Source: a bacterium
GTDB lineage: Bacteria > Planctomycetota > UBA1135 > UBA2386
Assembly: GCA_030432695.1 (NCBI GenBank)
Contig: JAUILN010000013.1
Coordinates: 277,025-341,024, forward strand
Reading direction: 5' to 3'
DNA length: 64,000 nucleotides
In this document: positions 10,509 through 19,717 of the stretch, piece by piece
How positions within the stretch are numbered: the first letter of the stretch is position 1
Layout: the number at the start of each line of letters is the position of its first letter
Notes under the pieces: model-generated
The model's input: the letters and a program-made list of their open reading frames with translations, nothing else
Told to the model about the DNA's origin: nothing
Databases searched by the model: none
Position numbers and translations under genes: made by a program

Positions 10509-11677
10509 ACTCCGGACCGTTGCTGCTGGCGTGGCGCCACCTGACCCATCGCCCGGGGCGGTCGTCGCTGTTGGTGCTGTGTCTCGCGCTCGCAGCACTC
10601 CTGCCGCTCGCGGTCGAGGCGTTGATGGCCCGTTTCGGCGAGCAGCTGGTGGCGCGCGCCGACGCGACGCCGCTGTTGGCCGGCGCACCGGGCAGCCGCT
10701 TCGACCTGACGCTGAACGGCCTGTATTTCCGCGGCCGGGTCCCACGCGCCCTGCCCGTGGGCGAGATCGATCGGTTGGTCGAGGACGGCCTGTGTCTGCC
10801 GATCCCGATCCTGGCGCGGGACACCGCCGAGGGTCTGCCGTTGGTCGGTACCTCCAACGACTATTTCCGCTTCCGCGGGCTGCGGCCTGCGGTGGGTGGT
10901 CTGCCGGTGCAGCTCGGCGAGTGCGTGCTCGGCGCCGAGGCCGCCCGGCGCACCCGGCTCGGCGTCGGCGACGAACTCCTGACCGACCACGAGAGCCTCT
11001 ACCGGATCGAGGCCGGCTACCCGCTGTGGATGCAGGTGGTGGGGGTGCTCGCGCCGAGCGGCACCGCCGACGACGCGACGGTGTTCGCGAGTCTGGAGAC
11101 GGTCTGGATCTCCGAGGGTCTTGGCCACGGCCACTCCGCAGCCGCCGAGCAGGACGAGTCGGCGGTGATCCGGGCGGACGAGAATGGCGTGGTGCTGGAC
11201 TCGTCGGTGTTCGAGTTCCAGCGGATCACGCCCGACAACGTCGACTCGTTCCACTTCCACGACGACGTCGACGCGTTGCCGGTGACCGCGGTGGTGGTCG
11301 TGCCGCGCGATGCGGCGTCGGCAACGATCCTCAAGGGTCGCTACCGGGTGCGCGACACCGCGCAGCTGCTCGAACCGCGCGCGGTGATCGACGAGATCCT
11401 CGGGCTGGTGTTCCAGCTCAAGCGCTTCTTCGACGCGCACGTGCTGCTGGTCGGCCTATCGACGCTGTGCCTGTTCGGCCTGGTGGTCGCGCTGTCGATC
11501 CGGGTGCGGCAGCGCGAGTTCGAGACCCTGGCGCGGCTGGGGGTGGCGCGGTCGCGCATCCTGCAGACGTTGGGATTGGAGTACGGGATCATCGTCGTCG
11601 CGGGGCTGGTGCTCGCGGCGCTCGGCGCGTGGACGGTGGTCGTGGTGTTCGAGAACCTGCTCGGATGGATGGGATGA
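10505..11677 (+). CDS. FtsX-like ABC transporter permease
   Basis: N-terminal TM, large extracytoplasmic domain, C-terminal TM cluster (RVRQREFETLARLGVARSRILQTLGLEYGII); TTG start in TTGA overlap. Confidence 0.85.
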   Translation: MNSGPLLLAWRHLTHRPGRSSLLVLCLALAALLPLAVEALMARFGEQLVARADATPLLAGAPGSRFDLTLNGLYFRGRVPRALPVGEIDRLVEDGLCLPIPILARDTAEGLPLVGTSNDYFRFRGLRPAVGGLPVQLGECVLGAEAARRTRLGVGDELLTDHESLYRIEAGYPLWMQVVGVLAPSGTADDATVFASLETVWISEGLGHGHSAAAEQDESAVIRADENGVVLDSSVFEFQRITPDNVDSFHFHDDVDALPVTAVVVVPRDAASATILKGRYRVRDTAQLLEPRAVIDEILGLVFQLKRFFDAHVLLVGLSTLCLFGLVVALSIRVRQREFETLARLGVARSRILQTLGLEYGIIVVAGLVLAALGAWTVVVVFENLLGWMG

Positions 11678-12645
11678 CGATGCGGATCGGTGGATGTGTG
11701 AACTCGGCGCGAGCCGGGCGGTGCGTGCTGCTGCTGGCGCTCCTGCTCGCCGCGGCGGGATGCGGTGACGACGCGGCGACCGGCGGGGGGGCGGATCGTC
11801 CGGATCGCGCGCGACCGCTGGTGATGGTGACCAGCTGGCCGTTGTTCGACGTCGCGCGGCTGGTTGCCGGAGACGCGGCGGACGTGGTCTGTGTGGTTCC
11901 AGCCGACCAGGATGCGCGGAACTGGCGTCCCGACCGGGCCGCGCTGGAGGCGCTCGCCGGTGCCGACCTGGTGCTGCTCAACGGTGCCGGCCTGGAGGGC
12001 TGGCGCGGTCGGGCCAACCTGCCGCGGGCGCGGGTCGTCGACGCCAGTGCCGGCTTCGCCGACCGCTTCATCGAGCGGGAGTCCGAGGTGACCCACAGCC
12101 ATGGCAATGGCGAGCAGCACTCGCACGTGGGTTCCGACCCCCACGTCTGGCTCGATCCCGAGCTGCTCGCGTTGCAGGTCCGCGCGGTGACGGAAGGTCT
12201 CCGGCGGACGGTCGACGAAACCCAGCGCGCCGGCATCGACGAGCGCGCCGGCGTGGTTCTCGACCGGGTCGCAGCGCTGGGGCGCCGACTCGCGGGGCTG
12301 CGGGCGACGGGCGATCAGCGGGTCTTCGTCGCGACCCATCCGACCTGGGCCTACCTCGCCCGGCGTCTCGACCTGCGGCTGGTCGAGGTCGACGTGACCC
12401 GCGAGCCGTCGGCCGAGGCGATCGCGGCGGCGATCGGTGCCGCGGCCGGGGACGGTGAACTCGCCGCGGTGTTCTGGGAGCGGCAGCCACCGGCGTCCTT
12501 GGTCGAGCGGCTGCGCTCGGAGCTCGGGGTGCCGCAGCTGGTGGTGGAGCCGGACGTGGTCCGGGGTGAGGGGGGTGCGTCGCTGCCGCCGCTGTCGGTG
12601 GTGGAGTCCGCGGTCGGCGCGGTCGAGTCGGTGGTCGGCCGTTGA
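11674..12645 (+). CDS. ZnuA-like metal ABC transporter substrate-binding lipoprotein
   Basis: lipobox LLLAAAGCGDD; VTSWPLFDVARLVAG, His-rich THSHGNGEQHSH, DPHVWLDPELL. Confidence 0.88.
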   Translation: MTMRIGGCVNSARAGRCVLLLALLLAAAGCGDDAATGGGADRPDRARPLVMVTSWPLFDVARLVAGDAADVVCVVPADQDARNWRPDRAALEALAGADLVLLNGAGLEGWRGRANLPRARVVDASAGFADRFIERESEVTHSHGNGEQHSHVGSDPHVWLDPELLALQVRAVTEGLRRTVDETQRAGIDERAGVVLDRVAALGRRLAGLRATGDQRVFVATHPTWAYLARRLDLRLVEVDVTREPSAEAIAAAIGAAAGDGELAAVFWERQPPASLVERLRSELGVPQLVVEPDVVRGEGGASLPPLSVVESAVGAVESVVGR

Positions 12646-13232
12646 GTGGTAGGCCGTTGACGGGTCGCCCCGGGAGCGGCGACGGCGATGGTGCCGTCGA
12701 GCCGCGGCTGATCGACGGCTCGGCGCGGTGGTGCCCGGAGCAGCTCTATGAGGCGCTCGACGCGCTAAGCATCGAGTACCGGGTGCTCGAGCACGGGCCT
12801 GTGCGGACGGTCGACGAGGCTCGCGAGATCCGCGGCGACCTCGAGAACGGCGCGCACGTGAAGAACCTGTTCCTCCGTGACCGGCCCGGGCGGATGTGGC
12901 TGCTCACGGTCGAGCGTGATCTCGAACTCGACCTGAAGGGCCTACGGGAGCCGCTCGGCGCGCGCGGCTCGCTGTCGTTCGGCAGCCGGCGCCGGTTGAT
13001 GGAGCGGCTCGGGTTGGAGCCGGGTGCCGTGTCGCCGCTGGCGATCGTCAACGACGTCGAGGGCGTGGTGCAGGTGGTGCTGGACGAGGCGCTCGCTCGC
13101 GCTCCACTCGTCCATCTCCACCCGCTGCGGAACCACCTCACGCTGTCGATCGCGCCGCGCGACCTGGCGCGCTTCCTGGGGGCGCGAGGACACGGCCCAT
13201 TGTGGCTACCGAGGCCGTCGGCCTGCATCTGA
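12642..13232 (+). CDS. YbaK/ProX-type aminoacyl-tRNA deacylase
   Basis: EHGPVRTVDEAREIRG...HVKNLFLRD, SFGSRRRLMERLGLEPGAVSPLAIVND; TTG start overlapping the upstream stop. Confidence 0.85.
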   Translation: MSGRPLTGRPGSGDGDGAVEPRLIDGSARWCPEQLYEALDALSIEYRVLEHGPVRTVDEAREIRGDLENGAHVKNLFLRDRPGRMWLLTVERDLELDLKGLREPLGARGSLSFGSRRRLMERLGLEPGAVSPLAIVNDVEGVVQVVLDEALARAPLVHLHPLRNHLTLSIAPRDLARFLGARGHGPLWLPRPSACI

Positions 13233-13250
13233 CCGACCGACCTCTCCCGC

Positions 13251-14858
13251 TCACTTCTTGATCTTGCCGCTCTCGACCCAGTCGATCCACATCTCGTCCA
13301 TCGCGTCGAGGTCGATGCCCTCGAACGCCGCCTCGATCGCCTTCTTGGGGTTCTTCTCCTTCAGGCAGATCTCGGAGTAGGTCGGCAGGATGTTCTTCCA
13401 GGCCTGATCGTAGCGGCCGCGTAGCGTGTCCTCGCCGCGCTTGATCATGTCCATCATCGCCCACGCCTGGGCGTAGTGGTCGGCGGCGCGCGGGCCGTAG
13501 AAGGTCGCGCGGTCCCACTTCACGATCTGGTGACCGGGGATGTAGGTGCCGTCGTTCAGCTGGCGCTTGATCGAGGTGAACCGGTCCTCGTGGTACTGGT
13601 AGCGGAACCGGCTACCGCGCTTGCGGAACGAGCCGAAGTACTCTGCCAGGCCTTCGTCGAACCAGCGGTGCAGCTCGACGTCGGGCCAGTACTGGTCCGA
13701 GTACTGGTGCCAGGCCTCGTGGATGCAGGTGCCGAGCACCTCGTCGGTGTTCTTGTACAGCTCGCGCTTGTCGTCGTAGAACACGCAGAGTTCCTTGGTG
13801 CCGGGGCTGAACCAGCCGGCGACGCCGTACGGCATGTCGCCGTAGGAGCGGAACTCGTCGTAGTTGTAGCAGACCCGGATGACCGAGTAGTTCTCGTCCA
13901 TCTGGTCGTGCGGCGGGTACTCCTGCTCGAACAGCTCGCGGAGGTCCTCGAGGTTCGAGGCCATCTCCATCGCGAACTTGTACGACTCGCCACGCTTCTC
14001 GCGCTTATCGGGCTCCCACGAGTACGTGATGATGAAGCGCGGCGTGGTGAAGTAGTCCCAGTTCTCCAGGTCGCCGATGTTGTCCTTGAGCTTGGCGAGT
14101 TGGGCCTGCTTCTCGGGCGTGTCGGCGTGCTGGTCGCGCTTCTCGTCGGTCGCGTCCTCCTCGTCGACCTCGATGATCTTAAGGCTCTCGCAGATCCGCT
14201 TGACGATCGGCCGCCACTTGCTCGCGAGGCGCTTGTCGTCGGGGTCGTTCGGCAGCGTGACCTCGAGCACGACCTCCCGATCGCCGAGGTCGTAAGCGCA
14301 GGCGGTCCGGAACCAGACCATGTCCTTGTTGCTCGGGTACTCGTCGATGTACTCCCACCAACGCGACTCGGGGCGGGTGCTGCTGCCGCGGCGGGTCTTG
14401 CCCTCGACCAGGATCTTGCGGTTCTCGCGTTTGGGATCCTTGTCGGTGACCCACTCCTCGAAGGTGCGGGCGCGGCGTCCTTCGATCAGCTCGCGGCGCG
14501 CTGCCTCGGCGGCCTCCTCGCGGGTCTTCGGCCGGTCGCCGGTGGTCGGGCCCTCGCCGTCGGCGCCGCCGCCGTTGCCGCGCTCCCCGAACACCATCAC
14601 GTTCAGGTACCAGTAGGCGACCCCGAACCGGCCGTAGACGTAGTCGCCTTCGTCTTCGGGCTCGAATCGCTGGATCCGATGCAGGTCCTCCTCACCGAAC
14701 CGCATCGGGATCTCGGCGAGCTTCTTGTAGACCATGTAGGCGACTGCCTGCTCGGAGTTCTCCTCCCAGCGGTAGTCCTGTGCGGAACCCCTCGGCGTGG
14801 CAACCAGCATCGCGGTGGCCAGAGCGAGGGCAGAGGAGAGACCTGTGCTTCGGAGCAT
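13251..14858 (-). CDS. exported DUF1570-like putative zinc metallopeptidase
   Basis: signal peptide MLRSTGLSSALALATAMLVATPRGSA; CIHEAWHQY (HExxH) followed by RWFDEGLAEYFGS. Confidence 0.75.
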   Translation of the reverse strand: MLRSTGLSSALALATAMLVATPRGSAQDYRWEENSEQAVAYMVYKKLAEIPMRFGEEDLHRIQRFEPEDEGDYVYGRFGVAYWYLNVMVFGERGNGGGADGEGPTTGDRPKTREEAAEAARRELIEGRRARTFEEWVTDKDPKRENRKILVEGKTRRGSSTRPESRWWEYIDEYPSNKDMVWFRTACAYDLGDREVVLEVTLPNDPDDKRLASKWRPIVKRICESLKIIEVDEEDATDEKRDQHADTPEKQAQLAKLKDNIGDLENWDYFTTPRFIITYSWEPDKREKRGESYKFAMEMASNLEDLRELFEQEYPPHDQMDENYSVIRVCYNYDEFRSYGDMPYGVAGWFSPGTKELCVFYDDKRELYKNTDEVLGTCIHEAWHQYSDQYWPDVELHRWFDEGLAEYFGSFRKRGSRFRYQYHEDRFTSIKRQLNDGTYIPGHQIVKWDRATFYGPRAADHYAQAWAMMDMIKRGEDTLRGRYDQAWKNILPTYSEICLKEKNPKKAIEAAFEGIDLDAMDEMWIDWVESGKIKK

Positions 14859-15084
14859 GGTGTCGTCTTTTCGCGTCAACGGATCAGGCGACCGTCAGGT
14901 GGAGTCGTCGTTTCCCGAGAAGGCAGGGTAGCGAGCGGGCGCGGCCGGTGACAGGGGCGGCGCCGGTGGCCGGCCTCGACCTGCGAGGCGTCCCCTGGAC
15001 TCCGGAAAGGCCTCGCAATTCTGTCTCTCGGGAAAATGTCCAGGCAACGCGCAACGCGGCGCCGCCCGGTCGAGGCGGAATCCC

Positions 15085-16098
15085 TCAACCGCGCGCCAGC
15101 AGCCCGGCGGCCTCGACCGCGAAGTAGCTGAGCACCGCGTCGGCACCGGCGCGCTTGAAGCAGAGCAACGTCTCCAGCACCACCTTCTCGCGGTCGAGCC
15201 AGCCGTTGGCCGCAGCCGCGCAGAGCTGCGCGTACTCGCCCGAGACCTGGTAGGCGAAGGTCGGCGCACCGAGTTCGTGGCGCACCCGCCGCAGCACGTC
15301 GAGGTAGGGCAGACCCGGCTTCACCATCAGCAGGTCGGCGCCCTCGGCGAGGTCGAGCGCGGCCTCGCGCACCGCCTCGTCGGTGTTCGCGGGGTCCATC
15401 TGGTAGGTCTTCTTGTCGCCCTTCAGGGCGCCGCCCGAGCCGACGGCGTCGCGGAACGGGCCGTAGTAGGCCGAGGCGTACTTGGCCGCGTAGGAGAGGA
15501 TCGCCTGGTCGTGGTGGTCGGCGGCGTCGAGCGCGTCGCGGATCGCGGCGATCCGGCCGTCCATCATGTCGGAGGGTGCCTGCACGTCGCCGCCGGCATC
15601 GGCCTGGGTCACCGCCTGCTTGCACAGGGCCTCGAGGGTCGGGTCGTTGACGATCCGGCCGTCGACCACCAGACCGTCGTGGCCATTGCTGTTGTACGGG
15701 TCGAGCGCGACGTCGCAGATGAGCCCGATCTGGAGGCCGGCCGCGCGGATCGCCCGCAGGCTGCGGCACACCAGGTTGTCGGGATTCCAGGCCTCTTCGC
15801 AGGCCTCGGTCTTTTTGTCGTCGGTGACGTACGGGAACAGCGCGATCGCCGGGATCCCCAGTTCGGCGGCGCGGCCGACCGCGTCGACCAGCACGTCGGG
15901 GCCGAGGCGGTCCTGGCCCGGCATCGAGGCGATCGGCGTGCGGCCGTCCTGCTCCTGGACGAAGATCGGCCAGATCAGATCGGCGGGGGTCAGCGCGTGC
16001 TCGCGGACCAGCGCCCGCGACCACGCCGAGGCGCGGTTGCGGCGCATGCGAACGCGGGGGAAGGAGCCGGGGAGACGCGTCGCGTCGCGGTCGGTCAT
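15085..16098 (-). CDS. hemB: porphobilinogen synthase (delta-aminolevulinic acid dehydratase)
   Basis: LIWPIFVQEQDGRTPIASMPGQ, GIPAIALFPYV, LICDVALDPYNSNGHDGL, KGDKKTYQMDPAN, LLMVKPGLPYLDVL. Confidence 0.96.
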   Translation of the reverse strand: MTDRDATRLPGSFPRVRMRRNRASAWSRALVREHALTPADLIWPIFVQEQDGRTPIASMPGQDRLGPDVLVDAVGRAAELGIPAIALFPYVTDDKKTEACEEAWNPDNLVCRSLRAIRAAGLQIGLICDVALDPYNSNGHDGLVVDGRIVNDPTLEALCKQAVTQADAGGDVQAPSDMMDGRIAAIRDALDAADHHDQAILSYAAKYASAYYGPFRDAVGSGGALKGDKKTYQMDPANTDEAVREAALDLAEGADLLMVKPGLPYLDVLRRVRHELGAPTFAYQVSGEYAQLCAAAANGWLDREKVVLETLLCFKRAGADAVLSYFAVEAAGLLARG

Positions 16099-16174
16099 CG
16101 GTGCATCGTCGCGCGCGGTCCGGCGGGGGTCAAAGTCGGGGTTGCGGCGGGCGCGGATCCCAGGAGCCCGACTC

Positions 16175-19100
16175 CTACCGCGACTCTGCGCTGGGCGCGC
16201 CGATTCTCAGGGGTAGCAGATCAGCGAGCGCGCGGTTGCCTTCCACGAAGTCCAGCGCGTAGTGGAGGCGGAAGATGCGGACGGTGTCGGGCTCCCCCGC
16301 GGCGGCCAGGAGGCGGCCGTCGGGCGAGACCGCGAGGTCGAAGACTCCGCCGTCGGCATCGGAAGGACCCTGCAGTTCGCAGAGCGACCGACCCAGGGAT
16401 GGATCGGAGAGCAGGATGCGGCCTCCTTCGTCGCCGCTCGCCACCAGCTGCCGGCCTTCGATCTCGACGAAGGCCAACGCGAAGACCCGTGCGTCGTGCT
16501 CGGCGATCACGGTCGGCCGGTCGCGTGGCGTGTCGTGGTGCCAGACCCGCACCACGCCGTGGTTGTCGCCGGCCGCGAGGGTCCAGCCGTCGGCGTCGGA
16601 CCGGCTCGCCAGCGAGTGGAGCTTGGTACGGCTCGGCAGGGGCGCGAACTCGGCGGCCAGCTGGTCGCGCGCGTCGAGCGACCAGGTGGTGAGCTGCGCG
16701 CCGGCGAGGACGATCCGGTCTTCGCCCAGGAAGACGGCGGCCGCGGTGCGCGCGCCTCCTTGCGCGTAGACCTCGCGTGCCGGGCTCGAGCCGAACGGCG
16801 CACTCCACACCAGGGCGCCGTAGCGGTCTTCCAGTGCACCCACCAGACGGGCTCCGGAAGCGCTGAAGCGGAGCGAGCGGACGACCCGGCTCGAGAGTTT
16901 CGTTCCGGCCTCGAGTGGTCCGTCCGCCCGCGCCGCCCAGATCCGCACCTCGCCGGAGCGGCCCGCGTCGATCCGGCTCGTCACCGTCCACTCCCCGCGC
17001 GGGTGCTTCGCGAGGTCGGCGATGAAGCCCGGGCCGTGGTCCCCATGGTGCCAGCGGGGCAGCCAGTGCTCCTGGTCGTCTGCGACGAGCAGGTGCGTGC
17101 TGGCCGTCAGTTTCATCGGCGGTTGGCCGGTCCGTCCGAGGTTCGAGCCGACGCCTCCGCTGAGCAGCCGCGAGTCGTCGAGGAATACCAGGCCGTGCTG
17201 CGTTCCGACGCCGAGCGCGAGGCTTCGCGGTTCTTCGAGATCCACGTCCCAGATCCGCAGCTCGCCGCTGTCTCCCAGGACCAGGGCGCCGGCTCGCGAT
17301 AGCGCGACGCTCTGGCTCGTCGCCTTCCACGACTGTCTTCGCCAGCGGGGTCCTCCCGACGGGTGGAGGGTGTGCAGGGTCCCCGGGCTCGGAACCACGA
17401 GGGTCCCGTCCGCGCGTGCGGCGAGCAGCTGGCGCGGCGGGCCGCCCAGGTCGCGGGGCGACCAGTGGTCGTCGATTCGCTCGAGTAGCCTGACGCCGGT
17501 ATGGGTACAGGTCGCGACGAGGTCGGACCCGTACACCGGCTCGAACGATCGGACTCCGACACAGATCTCGAGTGGTGGGACCTGCGCTGGATCCGCGGCG
17601 AGTTCCAGAAGGCAGAGCGCGCCTCCGGAGATCTGGACCAGAGCCTCGTGGTCGTTGAGGAGGTGCAAGCCACGGACGGGCTCCGCGAGCGGGATCCGGT
17701 TGAGCAGGCGGCGTTCGTCCACGCTCCAGACCTGGAGTTCGTCGGTCCCGGAGGGCTGCTCGAGAATCGTGACCGCACGGGCGCCGGTCGCATCGAGCGC
17801 AAGGGACCGCGGCTGATCCGTGTCGGCCCACGAGAGTCGGGCCTTCGACGAGGACCAATCGAGAACCTGCCAGCGACCGTCCGGACTCCGGGCCGCCACG
17901 GTGGCGCCATTTCCCGACAGAGCGAGGGCGCTGATCCCGTGGTCACTCCGAACGGCTTCGATCGGGCCCCGCAGCGGGTCCGTGTCCCAGAGCTGGATCC
18001 GTCCCGACCGCGTGGCCGTCGCGAACCGATGCCCGTCTCCGCTCACCGCGAACGTGGTGAGCGGATCGCTCGGGTCGCCCAGCACGTGCTTGCACGCGAA
18101 GCGGCGGTAGTGCTCGATCAATGCCCAGCGCGTCGCGGCATCGCCGCGCGCCCGGTGGGCTCGCCAGAGCCGGCTCTCTCCATCGGGGTCCCCTGCCTGC
18201 GTCAGGAGTCGTCCGGTCGCCAGTGCTTCGTCGAGGCTCCGCTCCTGCAGTCTTCGCGCCAGCAGAGCCACCGACAGCAGGGCGACCAGCAACACCGCGA
18301 TGAACGACGCCGCCAGCGGGTTGCGGCGCTGCCACCGCCACAGACGGACCCAGGCACGGATCGGCCGGGCGGTGACCGGCCGGCCGGTGCGGAGCCTCTC
18401 GAGATCCTCGGCGAACGCGCGGGCGGTCGGATAGCGCCGGTCCGGGTCCTTCTCCAGGGCGCGCAGCACGACCACCGCGGCCTCGGACGAGACCCGTCGG
18501 TGGATGCGGCGCGGCGAGGTCGGCTCGTCGACCAGGATGCTGCGTCGGACCTCGGCCGCGGTGCCGGCCTCGAAGGGGCGACGCAGGGTCAGCAGCTCGT
18601 AGAGCATGACCCCGAGCGCGAACACGTCGGCGCGTGCGTCGATCGAGTCGTGTTCGCCACGGACCTGCTCGGGTGCCGAGTAGTACGGTGTCCCGAGGTA
18701 GTCGCCGGTCACGGTCAGCGCTGCGCCGTCGGTCTCACGGGCGAGGCCGAAGTCGGTCAGCGCGATGGTGCCGTTGCGACGCAGCATCACGTTGGCGGGC
18801 TTGACGTCACGATGCACGACACCGTGGTCGTGGGCGTGCTGCAGGGCATCGGCGACCTGCGCACCGATCCGTAGGCAGGTCTCCACGTAGTCGCGGCTCC
18901 ATACCGGAGTGAGCGGATGCGATCCGTCGTCGTGGGGAGTGATCGGTCGTGCCGGCGACGGTGGTAGCAGGTCGGCGAACACCTGCGCGAAGCCCTCGCC
19001 GGTGCATGCCTGCGGCCCCGCGTTCTGCAGGGCCTGCAACACGTGGTCGAGCGACAGCCCGTCGACCAGCTCCATCGCGAACCAGGCGATGGCGTCGGTC

Positions 19101-19507
19101 GCGTCGGCAGCGATCACGCGGGTGATCCCGGGGTGGTCGAGGGCGGCGGCCAGCCGGGCCTCGCGCACGAAGCGCGCCTTCGACCGGTCGTCGAGCACCA
19201 GGCCGGGGTTCAGCACCTTCAGTGCGACGGGACGCAGCAGCGAAATCTGGGTCGCCGCGTAGACGACACCCATGCCGCCGCGGGCGATCTCCGGACCGAC
19301 CTGGAAGTCGCCGAGCCTTCGAGCGGACAGCGCGGGGTCGTGCGCATCGAGCGAGGCTGCGAGCAGCGGTGCCAGTAGATCGGTCAGGTCCGGGTGACGG
19401 TCCAACACGGCCTGCGGGTCGTCCCCGTTGCTGAGGAACTCCCGGTGGATCCGCAGGGCTCGCAGCATGCGCCGGAGTTCGCCGTCGTCGCTGGAGCCCG
19501 TAGACAT
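16175..19507 (-). CDS. membrane Ser/Thr protein kinase with C-terminal WD40-like beta-propeller
   Basis: IARGGMGVVYAA, VVHRDVKPANVML, LTDFGLARE, GTPYYSAPEQV; TM AASFIAVLLVALLSVALLA; propeller-like repeats after it. Confidence 0.92.
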   Translation of the reverse strand: MSTGSSDDGELRRMLRALRIHREFLSNGDDPQAVLDRHPDLTDLLAPLLAASLDAHDPALSARRLGDFQVGPEIARGGMGVVYAATQISLLRPVALKVLNPGLVLDDRSKARFVREARLAAALDHPGITRVIAADATDAIAWFAMELVDGLSLDHVLQALQNAGPQACTGEGFAQVFADLLPPSPARPITPHDDGSHPLTPVWSRDYVETCLRIGAQVADALQHAHDHGVVHRDVKPANVMLRRNGTIALTDFGLARETDGAALTVTGDYLGTPYYSAPEQVRGEHDSIDARADVFALGVMLYELLTLRRPFEAGTAAEVRRSILVDEPTSPRRIHRRVSSEAAVVVLRALEKDPDRRYPTARAFAEDLERLRTGRPVTARPIRAWVRLWRWQRRNPLAASFIAVLLVALLSVALLARRLQERSLDEALATGRLLTQAGDPDGESRLWRAHRARGDAATRWALIEHYRRFACKHVLGDPSDPLTTFAVSGDGHRFATATRSGRIQLWDTDPLRGPIEAVRSDHGISALALSGNGATVAARSPDGRWQVLDWSSSKARLSWADTDQPRSLALDATGARAVTILEQPSGTDELQVWSVDERRLLNRIPLAEPVRGLHLLNDHEALVQISGGALCLLELAADPAQVPPLEICVGVRSFEPVYGSDLVATCTHTGVRLLERIDDHWSPRDLGGPPRQLLAARADGTLVVPSPGTLHTLHPSGGPRWRRQSWKATSQSVALSRAGALVLGDSGELRIWDVDLEEPRSLALGVGTQHGLVFLDDSRLLSGGVGSNLGRTGQPPMKLTASTHLLVADDQEHWLPRWHHGDHGPGFIADLAKHPRGEWTVTSRIDAGRSGEVRIWAARADGPLEAGTKLSSRVVRSLRFSASGARLVGALEDRYGALVWSAPFGSSPAREVYAQGGARTAAAVFLGEDRIVLAGAQLTTWSLDARDQLAAEFAPLPSRTKLHSLASRSDADGWTLAAGDNHGVVRVWHHDTPRDRPTVIAEHDARVFALAFVEIEGRQLVASGDEGGRILLSDPSLGRSLCELQGPSDADGGVFDLAVSPDGRLLAAAGEPDTVRIFRLHYALDFVEGNRALADLLPLRIGAPSAESR

Positions 19508-19717
19508 GACGGCGCTCGAGTGTAGCTGGGCGGGCCGCTGATCTACCAATTCCCGGAGTCGTCGCGCGTCGCGACGATTCCGTGCGGTGGTAGTTGCCTG
19601 GATGATCGTCAGCGCAGGCGACTGCGCCGAGGAATCCGTGGTCGATCGCGGATTCCCTGTCCGGGTGGCGACGGGGCTGGTTCTCCGCGGGGACGAACCC
19701 CATCGAGGAGAAACAGG

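Noticed and set aside
8213-11440. 1075-aa - strand ORF
   Set aside because: Antisense to the ABC/metal cluster, His/Arg/Gln-rich, no recognisable domain; + strand genes have clear motifs
8504-13232. Idea that the cluster is a MacAB-type antibiotic efflux system
   Set aside because: No MacA-like adaptor or TolC-like partner; the ZnuA-like binding protein and His-rich segments point to metals instead
13476-14951. 491-aa + strand ORF (Val/Leu/Ala-rich)
   Set aside because: Mirror frame of the DUF1570-like gene, no signal peptide or motif
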